This document shows, piece after piece, positions 56,077-64,000 of a stretch of DNA of 64,000 nt; positions within the stretch are counted from its first letter, which is position 1; each line of letters begins with the position of its first letter. The position numbers and the translations under genes are program-made. The stretch is from SG8-40 sp963792855 (GTDB lineage: Bacteria; Pseudomonadota; Gammaproteobacteria; Burkholderiales; Eutrophovitaceae). The stretch is taken from assembly GCA_963792855.1 (NCBI GenBank), contig CAWBXZ010000013.1:186001-250000 (forward strand), written 5' to 3'. Under the pieces are notes generated by a model. That model made no database searches, had not been told where the DNA came from, and was given only the letters and a program-made list of their open reading frames with translations.

Positions 56077-56544
56077 ATGAGCGCTGTCACACCGGGTGTT
56101 AACGAACACGGCAAGTTGCCGCCATTGGCATCGCGTTTCGTCAACGTGGAATCGCTGCCGTGGCAAAAGTCACGCTTCGACGGCATTGAAACCAAGACGC
56201 TGCTGGTGGACAAATCGTCCGGCCTGCTGACGATGCTGATGAAAATGGCGCCGGGTGCAAAACTGCCCGACCACGAACACGCCGAAATCGAACAGTCATG
56301 GATCCTTGCCGGGAGTCTCGACTGCGGCGAAGGCAGTTGCACTGCCGGCAATTTTGTCTGGCGCCCCGCCGGGAGCCGCCACGATGCCTGGGCCGGACCC
56401 GAAGGCGTATTGCTGCTGGGCATGTTTCAGCTGCCTAACCGGTTCTTCGAGCGAGGCGGTGACGAACTCGATTTTCTCGGACAGGACTGGGAAAAGACGT
56501 GGGGCCAGGCACAGCACCGGCAACAACAGGCGAAGTTCGCCTGA
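56077..56544 (+). CDS. ChrR-like cupin protein
   Basis: This 155-residue single-cupin protein has HEHAEIEQSWILAGSLDCGEG (the two His and Glu of cupin motif 1) and RPAGSRHDAWAGPEGVLLLGMF (motif 2 His). The metal site therefore looks complete. Similar ChrR-type cupins act as dioxygenase-like or regulatory domains. It is 25 bases after the lyase gene and probably co-transcribed. Confidence 0.75.
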   Translation: MSAVTPGVNEHGKLPPLASRFVNVESLPWQKSRFDGIETKTLLVDKSSGLLTMLMKMAPGAKLPDHEHAEIEQSWILAGSLDCGEGSCTAGNFVWRPAGSRHDAWAGPEGVLLLGMFQLPNRFFERGGDELDFLGQDWEKTWGQAQHRQQQAKFA

Positions 56545-56579
56545 TGCGCCGTTTTCGAACGGCCAGGAGAAACTGAAAC

Positions 56580-57362
56580 ATGGCAAATCCGCTGCTGCAA
56601 GGCGACACTGCACTGGTCACCGGAACCGCCTCCGGCATCGGCCGCGGCATTGCAATCGCGCTGGCCCGTGAAGGCGCGCGCGTGGTGCTTTCCGACTCGA
56701 ACGCGGAAGCCGGCAACAAGGTCGCTGACCGCCTCTCAGGAGACGGCCATGACGTCAGTTTTGTCGGGGCCGATCTGGCGATGGCAAATGGCCCAGCCGA
56801 CCTGCTCGCCGAGGCGGGGAAACGGCTGGGCACCTTGTCGATCCTGGTGCACAGCGCCAGCCCGCCACGTCGCGAAGCCGATCACGTTCTCGACGTATCC
56901 GACGAAACCTGGGACCGGATGCTGGCCGTGAATCTGCGCGCCGGGTTCGTCCTCGGGCGCGAGGCAGGCCGGCAGATGATTGCGAACGGCGTCAAGGGCC
57001 GCATGCTCATTATCACGTCCCTGCACGCCCAGACACCGCGCAACCTGCCCCACTACAGTGCCGCCAAGGCCGGCCAGACCATGACCGTCAAGGAACTCGC
57101 CAAAGCGTTCGGTCCGCACGGTATCCGCGTGAACGCCATTGCGCCAGGCGCCATCCCCGGTGGCGGTTTCGATGCCGCCGGTGCCGGCATCGAGCGCCTG
57201 ACAAGGAGCACCAGTCTGCGGCGCCTCGGCACGCCTGAGGACATCGCCGGCATGGCAGTGGCGCTGCTGTGTGATCGCTTCTCCGCCTACGTGACCGGCA
57301 CCACGGTTGCGGTTGACGGAGGGCTTGCCCTGCACAACTGGATCGAACCGGTCGAACTTTGA
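56580..57362 (+). CDS. SDR-family oxidoreductase
   Basis: This 260-residue short-chain dehydrogenase has the cofactor motif TGTASGIG at 15-22, NLRAG in the middle, the catalytic Tyr and Lys in YSAAKAG, and a C-terminal VTGTTVAVDGG. The segment VLSDSNAEAGNK after the second strand has Asp, which favours NAD(H). It follows the cupin gene by 35 bases and precedes the amidohydrolase by 17. Substrate is unknown. Confidence 0.88.
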   Translation: MANPLLQGDTALVTGTASGIGRGIAIALAREGARVVLSDSNAEAGNKVADRLSGDGHDVSFVGADLAMANGPADLLAEAGKRLGTLSILVHSASPPRREADHVLDVSDETWDRMLAVNLRAGFVLGREAGRQMIANGVKGRMLIITSLHAQTPRNLPHYSAAKAGQTMTVKELAKAFGPHGIRVNAIAPGAIPGGGFDAAGAGIERLTRSTSLRRLGTPEDIAGMAVALLCDRFSAYVTGTTVAVDGGLALHNWIEPVEL

Positions 57363-57379
57363 CACACCGGTATTTCTGA

Positions 57380-58396
57380 ATGGCCGCGCCGGGTAACGCC
57401 CAATGGCACTCGCTGCTTCAGGAGGACGCGCTCGACCCCGGCCTGCCGATCATCGACGCGCATCATCACCTTTGGGAGCATCCTGACAGCCGCTACGTTG
57501 CGGACGATTTTCTGCGGGATGCGGCAAGCGGTCACAACATCGTCCAGTCGATCTTCGTCGAATGCCTTTCGATGTACCGGACGACCGGCCCGGCGCACCT
57601 CAGACCCGTGGGCGAGACGGAGTACGTACGCAGGCTTGCCGAACAGAGTGATGCCGCTTCACCGTCCGGTACGAAGGTCGCCGCCGGCGTCATCGGTTTC
57701 GCCGACCTCACGCTGGGCGCAGCGGTCAACGCCGTACTGGCAGCGCACATCGAAGCCGGCGGAGGCCGCTTCCGCGGCATTCGACACGCCAGTGGATGGG
57801 ACCCCAGCGGCAGAGTGCGCAATTCACATACGCATCCACCCGCCGGCTTGCTGTCAGACAAACACTTCCGGCAAGGCTTTGCCAGCCTCGAACGACACGG
57901 CTTGAGCTTCGACGCCTGGCTTTATCACCCGCAGATTCCGGAGCTCACGGCACTGGCGCGCGCTTTTCCGAATACCAGCATCGTCCTCGATCATGTCGGC
58001 GGGCCGCTTGGCATCGGACCATATGCCGGAAAGCGCGATCAGGTGTTCACGCAATGGAAGAACAACATCAGCGAACTTGCCGAATGCGAAAACGTTTCAG
58101 TCAAACTCGGTGGGCTGGCCATGAAGCTATGCGGTTTCGGCTGGCATGCAAACGACAAACCGCCATCCTCGGAACAGCTCGCTGCCGCGTGGATGCCGTA
58201 TTGTCATTTTTGTATCGGGAAATTTGGCGTCAAACGCTGCATGTTCGAGAGCAACTTCCCGGTGGACCGGCTTTCCTGTTCCTACGGTGTCCTCTGGAAC
58301 GCATTCAAACGCATGACGGAAACCTGTTCAGTTGACGAGCGTGCGGCGCTGTTCCATGACACGGCCGCACGGGTCTACCGCCTCGCCCCGGCCTGA
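57380..58396 (+). CDS. Amidohydrolase family protein (metal-dependent, TIM barrel)
   Basis: This 338-residue protein has the N-terminal metal motif IIDAHHHLWE and later VLDHVGGPLG and FESNFPVDRLSCSYG, all typical of amidohydrolase_2 enzymes that hydrolyse lactones or decarboxylate aromatic acids. Together with the upstream hydrolases this hints at breakdown of an aromatic or lactone compound, but the substrate is not visible. It is the last gene of the rightward group; the next gene is convergent. Confidence 0.82.
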   Translation: MAAPGNAQWHSLLQEDALDPGLPIIDAHHHLWEHPDSRYVADDFLRDAASGHNIVQSIFVECLSMYRTTGPAHLRPVGETEYVRRLAEQSDAASPSGTKVAAGVIGFADLTLGAAVNAVLAAHIEAGGGRFRGIRHASGWDPSGRVRNSHTHPPAGLLSDKHFRQGFASLERHGLSFDAWLYHPQIPELTALARAFPNTSIVLDHVGGPLGIGPYAGKRDQVFTQWKNNISELAECENVSVKLGGLAMKLCGFGWHANDKPPSSEQLAAAWMPYCHFCIGKFGVKRCMFESNFPVDRLSCSYGVLWNAFKRMTETCSVDERAALFHDTAARVYRLAPA

Positions 58397-58422
58397 CAGG
58401 CAGTGCCGAAGGAAATCCCGCT

Positions 58423-58794
58423 TCAGTCCGGGCGTTTGCGATTCTTGAGATAGCTGTTCTTGATCCTGATCCTGTCGCCAACGAACGTGAACAGATCGCA
58501 ACCGTCCAGCTCGATCTTCGAGCCGTTCGGATGTGTCGCCACCAGCGTCCATTCGGAGCAACCCCGGTCTCCGGAAAGGAAGTGCCGCGCGTTGCGAAAC
58601 GCCACATCCGGCAAATCTTTCCAGACGCGTTCGAACGCTTTCTTCACCGCAGCATAGCCTTCGAACCTGTCTCCGCTAGCGCTCTCGCCGCTACCGAGGA
58701 AGAACTCGCAGTCTTCCGTCATGTAGGACATCAGGGTGTCGATGTCGTGCCGATTCCAGGCATCCGCGAATTTTTCCAGATCTTCGAGTTTCAT
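58423..58794 (-). CDS. SnoaL-like / NTF2-fold protein
   Basis: This 123-residue protein begins MKLEDLEKFADAWNRHDIDTLMSYMTEDCEFF, the SnoaL/nuclear-transport-factor-2 pattern of small cone-shaped barrels. No catalytic residues of the ketosteroid isomerase type could be assigned. It lies on the minus strand, 37 bases downstream of the pirin gene, so it could be translated from the same transcript as pirin. Confidence 0.8.
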   Translation of the reverse strand: MKLEDLEKFADAWNRHDIDTLMSYMTEDCEFFLGSGESASGDRFEGYAAVKKAFERVWKDLPDVAFRNARHFLSGDRGCSEWTLVATHPNGSKIELDGCDLFTFVGDRIRIKNSYLKNRKRPD

Positions 58795-58831
58795 CGGCTT
58801 GTTCCTGTCCAGTGATGGCGCCCGAAAAACC

Positions 58832-59737
58832 TCAGGACGCCGGAAACACCTTCATCTGCTGCGCTTGTTCCCTGCTCAATGTGAGTTTGCCAGATTGATA
58901 ATCATGGACTGCCTGCTCGATTTCCTCGCGCGTATTCATCACGAAAGGTCCATATTGCACGATCGGTTCGTTCAACGGCTTGCCGGCGAGCAACAGGAAG
59001 CGCGCTCCGGCCTCTCCTGCCGTTACCCGCAATGCGCCGCCGTCGGAGAGCAGGCCCGCCGTGCCGCGCTTGAGCGCCTGTCCGTCTTCGCCCACGCTGG
59101 CATCGCCTTCGTAAAGGTAGATGAAGGCGTTGTAACCGGGCGTGATCGGCGTCTCGAACTCTGCCCCTGCCGGAAGATGCACGTCAAGGTACAACGGATC
59201 GGTGGTGACAGCCTGCACCGGCCCCTTCGTCTGTCCGCTGACCTGAACGAGCGTGCCGGCAATCACTCGCGCCTCGCCGCCATTGTCCAGCGTCACCCTC
59301 GGAATGTCGGCCGCAGGAATGTCCCGGTAGCCGGGGTCGCCCATCTTTTCCTTCGCGGGAAGATTGATCCACAACTGGAATCCGCGCATGCGCCCCTCGG
59401 TCTGTTGCGGCATTTCAGAGTGAATGATGCCGCGCGCGGCGCTCATCCACTGCACGTCGCCGGGCCCCAGATCACCGCGGTTACCGGCGCTGTCCTCATG
59501 CCGCATGTGGCCGTCGAGCATATAGGTCACCGTTTCGAAGCCGCGATGCGGATGCGACGGGAAGCCGGCGATATAGTCATCCGGGTTGTCCGAATAGAAC
59601 TCATCGAGCATCAGGAAAGGATCGTGACGCAGCAACTGCGATGATCCGACGCTGCGGCGCAGCTTGACGCCGGCCCCGTCGGAAGTGGCAACCGAATCGA
59701 TAACGCGTTGAATTGTCCTGCTTGCCATGGTTTTCAT
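58832..59737 (-). CDS. Pirin family protein
   Basis: This 301-residue bicupin has the N-terminal motif HPHRGFETVTYMLDGHMRHEDSAG with metal ligands (HxH, Glu, His) and QLWINLPAKEKM, the pirin signature. Some pirins are quercetin dioxygenases; others are regulators. The C-terminal cupin has no obvious metal site. It is probably in one transcript with the DoxX gene upstream and divergent from the LysR gene, a common pirin-DoxX-LysR arrangement. Confidence 0.9.
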   Translation of the reverse strand: MKTMASRTIQRVIDSVATSDGAGVKLRRSVGSSQLLRHDPFLMLDEFYSDNPDDYIAGFPSHPHRGFETVTYMLDGHMRHEDSAGNRGDLGPGDVQWMSAARGIIHSEMPQQTEGRMRGFQLWINLPAKEKMGDPGYRDIPAADIPRVTLDNGGEARVIAGTLVQVSGQTKGPVQAVTTDPLYLDVHLPAGAEFETPITPGYNAFIYLYEGDASVGEDGQALKRGTAGLLSDGGALRVTAGEAGARFLLLAGKPLNEPIVQYGPFVMNTREEIEQAVHDYQSGKLTLSREQAQQMKVFPAS

Positions 59738-59803
59738 CTCCTAAGATCAGTGACTGCACCATTGAGTGCTAATGCGGTGCATGGGTTCAAAACCGTCGCG
59801 CAT

Positions 59804-60193
59804 TCAGGCGCGACGCGCGTCAATGCTCCATGCGCCGGCGCCTTTGATCGCAAGGAACAAGAAGCCGCCGGCAATCGCGAAGTTCTTCAGAAACATGATC
59901 TGCTGCAGTTGCTCCGAGAAGTCCGCATGAAACAGAAGCGCACTCACGAGCGTGAACGCAGCCAGCGCCAGCGCGGCGGTTCGCGTCCAGAACCCGGCGA
60001 TTACCAGAACGGCGCCACCGATTTCCAGCGCAATGACCGCGGGCAACAGCGCACCGGGTACACCCATCGCCTCCATGTAGCCTTGCGTGGCGGTATATCC
60101 GCTACCGAGTTTTCCAACACCCGCCATCAGAAAAAGTGACGCGATCAGGATCCGCCCTGCAAGATCACTCACATTGGTCGCCGTCTGGTTCAT
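59804..60193 (-). CDS. DoxX family membrane protein
   Basis: This 129-residue protein has four hydrophobic segments and the DoxX pattern LAGRILIASLFLMAGVGKLGSGY near the N-terminus. It starts 96 bases from the LysR start, divergently, and precedes pirin by 66 bases on the same strand. Related DoxX proteins are part of oxidoreductase or thiosulfate:quinone systems; this one's partner is unknown. Confidence 0.85.
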   Translation of the reverse strand: MNQTATNVSDLAGRILIASLFLMAGVGKLGSGYTATQGYMEAMGVPGALLPAVIALEIGGAVLVIAGFWTRTAALALAAFTLVSALLFHADFSEQLQQIMFLKNFAIAGGFLFLAIKGAGAWSIDARRA

Positions 60194-60289
60194 GTTGCCT
60201 CCTTGATTGAAAGTGACAGCAGTTTAAACATTGAAATGATCGATTGAAAAGCAGACAATTTCGGATAATTTAATCGAATTCTTCGAAAT

Positions 60290-61207
60290 ATGTCGGGACC
60301 AAGAATCACACTGGATCAGTGGAATACGCTGGTCAGGGTCGTGGAATCCGATGGTTACGCAAGGGCTGCGGCGCAACTGCACAAGAGCCAGTCGACCCTG
60401 AGCTACGCCATCCAGCAGATCCAGAAGCTCACCGGCGTCGAGGTCTTTACCCTCGAGGGACGAAAAGCGGTGCTCACCGATGCCGGGCGAGCACTCTATC
60501 GGCGCGGCAAGCGGTTGATCGAGGAAGCCGAGCGTGTCGAAAGGATGGCTGCGGAACTGGCGCTGGGCTGGGAGTCGGAAATCAAACTCGCGGTCGAAAT
60601 TACCTTCCCGACCTGGTTGCTGCTGGAGTGTCTGGCGTCTTTCGCTGACGAGCATCCCCAGACGCGCATCCAGCTCCACGAATCGGTTCTGGGCGGCACC
60701 AGCGAGGCCTTGTTGCAGCATCGCGTCGACCTGGCCATCGGCCCGACCATCCCGCCGGGCTTCCTCGGCGAGGCGCTGATGCAGGTGCACTTCATCCCGG
60801 CGGCCAGTCCGAAGCACCCACTGCACGCACTGGACAGACCACTGACGCTGTCCGACCTGCGAGCCCACCGCCATCTGATCGTGCGCGAGACCGGCGAACA
60901 GGACACACGTCAACTCGGCCTGATCGCCGAGCAGCGCTGGACCGTGTCAACCAAGGCGACGTCGATCCGCGCGGCGCGAATGGGGCTCGGATTCGCCTGG
61001 TACCCGGCGGAGAGTATTCAGGAGGAACTCGAATCGGGGCAACTCAAGGCGCTGCCTTTTCGGGACGGCGCCGATCGCTACAGCAATCTGTACCTGATGT
61101 TTGCCGATCCGGAGTCGGTTCGCCCGGGCGCAAGACGCCTGGCGCAAATCTTCCGCGACGCAGTGCGCGCGCGCTGCCCCGAACAGGCCGCCGCTACGGC
61201 ACGCTGA
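60290..61207 (+). CDS. LysR-family transcriptional regulator
   Basis: This 305-residue regulator has an N-terminal helix-turn-helix (about 8-65, WNTLVRVVESDGYARAAAQLHKSQSTLSYAIQQIQKLTG) and an effector-binding domain with ATLLLECLASF-like opening (seen as TWLLLECLASFADEHP). It is divergent from doxX, so it probably controls doxX-pirin. The 96-base intergenic region is A/T-rich and contains TTTAATCGAATTC near 60267, but no clear T-N11-A site could be fixed. Confidence 0.9.
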   Translation: MSGPRITLDQWNTLVRVVESDGYARAAAQLHKSQSTLSYAIQQIQKLTGVEVFTLEGRKAVLTDAGRALYRRGKRLIEEAERVERMAAELALGWESEIKLAVEITFPTWLLLECLASFADEHPQTRIQLHESVLGGTSEALLQHRVDLAIGPTIPPGFLGEALMQVHFIPAASPKHPLHALDRPLTLSDLRAHRHLIVRETGEQDTRQLGLIAEQRWTVSTKATSIRAARMGLGFAWYPAESIQEELESGQLKALPFRDGADRYSNLYLMFADPESVRPGARRLAQIFRDAVRARCPEQAAATAR

Positions 61208-61219
61208 CATGATCAACTG

Positions 61220-61885
61220 TCAACCGCGCCAGTCGACTACGCCGGCGATATCCGCGCGTTCGGTGCGAGTGTTGTTGACCGGATGGGCGGTATCGCCGTA
61301 ACCAAACGCAATGCCACAGACGAATTTGCGCTGCGCGGGCAGTTGAAAATACGCGCGCAGCCAATCCGGATAACTCGCCAGCGCTGCCTGCGGGATGCTG
61401 TCGATACCGTGCTCACGCGCTGCGAGGATGAAGCTCGAGACGTACAGGCCGCAGTCAATGGCCCCGTATACACCGAGTGACTCCGGCGTTGTGATGAACA
61501 GCACATGCGGCGCTTCGAAAAATCGAAAATTCTCCAATGCCAGTTCGGCAGCCGCGGCGCGATTTTCCCTGCCAATTCCCAGCGACTGATACCACTGCAC
61601 ACCACAGGTTTTACGGCGATCGCGATAGACACCTGCATACTGCGGCGGGAATGCAAAATCCGGATTTGCGCGCGCACCGCTTTTCGCATGCGCGAACAGT
61701 TTGTCGCGAAGGCGGACGGTTTCGTCACCCGACAGCAGAACAATCTCCCATGGCTGGGTGTTGCACCACGATGGCGTGCGCTGTGCCGTCGCCAGGATGG
61801 ATTCAATCGTCTCGCGCGCCACCGGCGTGCGCAGGAACCGCCGGCAACTGAAACGGCTGCGCAAGGCATCCCGGGCACCTGTCAT
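61220..61885 (-). CDS. Nitroreductase family protein
   Basis: This 221-residue flavin enzyme has the family start SRFSCRRFLRTPVARETIESILATAQRTPSWCNTQPWEI with FMN-binding residues, and a C-terminal GIAFGYGDTAHPVNNTRTER. It is full length for NfnB/NfsB-like proteins. It is convergent with the LysR gene, and 13 bases separate the two stops. Substrate is unknown. Confidence 0.88.
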   Translation of the reverse strand: MTGARDALRSRFSCRRFLRTPVARETIESILATAQRTPSWCNTQPWEIVLLSGDETVRLRDKLFAHAKSGARANPDFAFPPQYAGVYRDRRKTCGVQWYQSLGIGRENRAAAAELALENFRFFEAPHVLFITTPESLGVYGAIDCGLYVSSFILAAREHGIDSIPQAALASYPDWLRAYFQLPAQRKFVCGIAFGYGDTAHPVNNTRTERADIAGVVDWRG

Positions 61886-61935
61886 GCAAGGATCACCGGT
61901 CTGACCTGATCAGACTGTTCGATTGCAGAGGGGTT

Positions 61936-62703
61936 TCAGACGATGGTGAAACCACCGTCAACCAGCAGCGTGTGTCCCGTGACAAACCGTCCCGCATCGC
62001 TGGCGAGATAGACAACGGCTGCCGCCACCTCTTCCGGCTCACCGGGGCGCCCGAGCGGAATTTTCTCGAAGTTTTTGCGAAATTCCGGGTTGCGCGCCGA
62101 CTGCTCCATCATCTCGGTGCGCGTAAAGGTCGGTGACACGCCGACCACACGTATGCCGTGCGCCGCCCACTCGGCGGCAAAGGAGCGCGTCAGCGAATTC
62201 AACCCTCCCTTGGATCCGGCATAAGCGGCGCGCAGCGGCCCGCCAACGTGTCCGACCTGGCTGCTGATGTTGACGATGCAGCCTTTGATCCCGCGCTCGA
62301 CCATTCCCCGGGCCACCAGTGTCGACGCAAAGAACGGCGCCTTGAAGTTGACCGCACTCACTTCATCGAATTCCGCTTCGGTCAATTCGAACGCCGGTTT
62401 GACGATGGTCAGGCCGACGTTGTTGACCAGCACATCAATGCGCCCGAAATCGGCAATCGCCTTGTCGACAAAGGCCCGGATACTTGCCAGATCGCGCACA
62501 TCCAACATGGCTGAGCCGGCTTTCACGCCGCGCTCGCGACAGAGCGCCGCCACTTGCTCACACTCGTCCGGATGCCGGCTGCCGAGAAATACATCCGCTC
62601 CCGCTTCGGCACAGGCCTCGGCAATGGATTTTCCGATACCGCGTCCGGCGCCGGTAATGACAACCGCCCTGCCTTTCAGATCAAATCCCAATGTCTCCGA
62701 CAT
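61936..62703 (-). CDS. SDR-family oxidoreductase
   Basis: This 255-residue short-chain dehydrogenase has TGAGRGIGKSIAEAC, the NNVG motif, and the catalytic Tyr/Lys in YAGSKGGL with Ser in NISSQVG. GHTLLVDGG is near the C-terminus. The ATG at 62703 follows GGGAG and gives the normal length; the longer frame to 62838 is not used. It is 20 bases downstream of the AhpD-like gene on the same strand, which suggests co-transcription. Confidence 0.9.
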   Translation of the reverse strand: MSETLGFDLKGRAVVITGAGRGIGKSIAEACAEAGADVFLGSRHPDECEQVAALCRERGVKAGSAMLDVRDLASIRAFVDKAIADFGRIDVLVNNVGLTIVKPAFELTEAEFDEVSAVNFKAPFFASTLVARGMVERGIKGCIVNISSQVGHVGGPLRAAYAGSKGGLNSLTRSFAAEWAAHGIRVVGVSPTFTRTEMMEQSARNPEFRKNFEKIPLGRPGEPEEVAAAVVYLASDAGRFVTGHTLLVDGGFTIV

Positions 62704-62723
62704 CGCTAGACTCCCGGTGGGGC

Positions 62724-63251
62724 TCAGCGTCCCGACTTGCGTCGCGACGCGCGAGCAGTGCCGACCGTCCCGGTCTGACGCTTGCGGCTCACTACGGATT
62801 TCGCTTTCTTCACCCGCGCCGAACGCGGCACCTTCCATTTGGTGTACTTGTGCTTTTGCTGAACGACTTCATCGACCTCGACCTGCAGGCCTGACGTCAG
62901 ACGGTTACCGGCATTGGCAAGTGCGACGATTTCATTCAGCTCGCCGAGAATTTCGTCATCCAGCCCTTTCTTTCGCGCCGCCGCCGTGTGGGTATTGATG
63001 CAATAGGTGCAGTCGTTCGTAATACTCACCGCCAGGTAGATCAGTTCCTTGGTCAGCGGATCGAGCCGCGAAGGTTTGACCATGATCTCCTTCATCTGGC
63101 TCCAGAACCGCTTCATCATCGGGGGGTGCGCCGCCAGCGCCCGCCAGATATGGTTGACGTAATCGGTTCCGCGCGTTTTCATGATGTCGTCAAAAACAGC
63201 GCGCGCTTCAGGCGAGGCGTCTGCGTAGTTGGCCAGTTTGACCAGCGCCAT
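62724..63251 (-). CDS. AhpD/carboxymuconolactone decarboxylase-like protein with a basic tail
   Basis: This 175-residue protein has the peroxidase-type motif CTYCINTHTAAARKKG (CxxC and His) in an AhpD-like helical domain (about 1-125). It continues into a tail of about 50 residues that is very rich in Lys, Arg, Ser and Thr (KKAKSVVSRKRQ, ASRRKSGR), not typical of the family. The start at 63251 follows GGGGGAAT. The tail could bind nucleic acid or be disordered; its role is unknown. Confidence 0.82.
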   Translation of the reverse strand: MALVKLANYADASPEARAVFDDIMKTRGTDYVNHIWRALAAHPPMMKRFWSQMKEIMVKPSRLDPLTKELIYLAVSITNDCTYCINTHTAAARKKGLDDEILGELNEIVALANAGNRLTSGLQVEVDEVVQQKHKYTKWKVPRSARVKKAKSVVSRKRQTGTVGTARASRRKSGR

Positions 63252-63421
63252 GGTGATTCCCCCAGGTGGTTGAAAGACAGGCGGGAATCTTATCACCCGT
63301 GCCGGGGTCCGATGGACACCCGACAACCGAGCCGCCATAATGCGCGGTCTGCCGGCGAGCGCCTCTCTGAAACGGAGCGCGCCCGGCCGGCCGAGATATG
63401 CACCATGCCCGGAAAGCCGCT

Positions 63422-63967
63422 GTGAAATTCCTGTTCGAAATTTTCCCCGTGCTGATCTTTTTCATCGCCTTCAAGGTGTCCGACATCTATGTCGCCACCG
63501 CGGTGGCGATTGCCGCAACGGTGGTGCAGGCCGGATGGTCCTGGTTCCGGCGCGGCAAGATCGAGAAAATGCTGCTGATCAATCTCGGGATCATCGTTGT
63601 CTTCGGCGGCGCCACATTGCTGCTGCACGACGAAACTTTCATCAAATGGAAGCCAACCGTTCTGTATTGGGCGTTCGCCGGCGCGTTGCTGGTCTCCGAG
63701 TTGTTGTTCGGAAAGAACCTGATGCGTGCAATGATGAGCGCGCAAATGACCCTGCCTGATCCGGTGTGGAAGCGGGTAAACATCAGCTGGAGCGTTTTCT
63801 TCGCTTTCATGGGTATCGCCAACCTGTACGTGGCATTCAATTTCTCGACGGACGCCTGGGTAAACTTCAAGCTCTTTGGCGGCATGGGTCTGTTACTGGC
63901 ATTTGCCATCGGCCAGGCATTGATACTTTCGCGCTATATCGAAAGCGGGCCGGAGGAAGATAACTGA
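63422..63967 (+). CDS. yciB: Septation protein A family, intracellular septation/YciB
   Basis: This 181-residue membrane protein has five or more transmembrane helices. It begins KFLFEIFPVLIFFIAFKVSDIYVATAVAI, the YciB signature. The GTG at 63422 behind GGAAAG is preferred over an ATG eight codons earlier because the family starts at this lysine/phenylalanine segment. It is involved in cell envelope synthesis in related bacteria. The stop overlaps the ATG of the next gene by one base. Confidence 0.9.
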   Translation: MKFLFEIFPVLIFFIAFKVSDIYVATAVAIAATVVQAGWSWFRRGKIEKMLLINLGIIVVFGGATLLLHDETFIKWKPTVLYWAFAGALLVSELLFGKNLMRAMMSAQMTLPDPVWKRVNISWSVFFAFMGIANLYVAFNFSTDAWVNFKLFGGMGLLLAFAIGQALILSRYIESGPEEDN

Positions 63968-64000
63968 TGCTGTACGCGATCATCGCCGAAGACGCTCCGG
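63967..64000 (+). CDS. YciI-like protein (partial, 5' end)
   Basis: Eleven codons are visible (MLYAIIAEDAP), overlapping the yciB stop as TGATG. The opening residues and position after yciB match YciI-like proteins, which follow yciB in many proteobacteria. The rest lies beyond the window, so the assignment is tentative. Confidence 0.6.
   Translation, partial: MLYAIIAEDAP

Overview
This is a GC-rich window from a betaproteobacterium (Burkholderiales/Nitrosomonadales-like). The evidence is gene order: a GntR regulator and the whole sdhCDAB-sdhE-gltA-sucA-sucB-lpd-zapE block run leftwards from one intergenic region, and mdh is divergent from them. On the other side of mdh lie a CitE-like lyase, prpBCD and acnA. 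The species cannot be named from sequence alone.

Layout. 1-2045: the 5' part of a CcoI/FixI-type copper P-type ATPase and two small membrane proteins, one behind an FNR-type box. 2146-5069: prpE and acuI, for activating propionate and reducing acrylyl-CoA. 5278-17747: the leftward TCA operon. 17970-26821: mdh, citE-like, prpB, prpC, prpD, a small secreted protein and acnA. Together these link the methylcitrate cycle to the TCA cycle: PrpE makes propionyl-CoA, PrpC/PrpD/AcnA/PrpB turn it into succinate and pyruvate, and Sdh/Mdh take over the succinate. 26824-31892: an rRNA pseudouridine synthase, bioA-bioF-bioD, a PIN-domain protein and a membrane protein. 31964-34886: a frameshifted beta-hydroxyacid dehydrogenase, a doubtful upstream frame, and a frameshifted secreted protein with a collagen-like stretch, ending in a strong terminator.

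34887-36665 is a complete IS1595/ISXO2-type insertion sequence. It carries two passenger genes and sits in the T-tract of that terminator, with an 8-nt duplication of T residues. 36674-38170 has no convincing gene. 38278-48784 is a leftward minor-pilin/type IV pilus operon (fimT-pilV-pilW-pilX-pilY1-pilE). Its last part (pilX 3' end, pilY1, pilE) has been duplicated in tandem, about 4.07 kb apart, and both pilY1 copies carry indels.

49341-64000 is accessory and catabolic: an aldehyde dehydrogenase; a cysteine-dioxygenase-like cupin followed by a four-domain rhodanese protein; a rightward run of dienelactone hydrolase, HAD hydrolase, PEP-mutase/isocitrate-lyase-type lyase, cupin, SDR and amidohydrolase; a pirin/DoxX pair divergent from a LysR regulator; a nitroreductase, an SDR, an AhpD-like protein with a very basic tail, yciB and the start of a yciI-like gene.

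Caution: single-base indels break several genes that otherwise look intact, including sdhA, which is normally important for aerobic growth. Some of them may be sequencing or assembly errors. No tRNA, rRNA or CRISPR array was seen.
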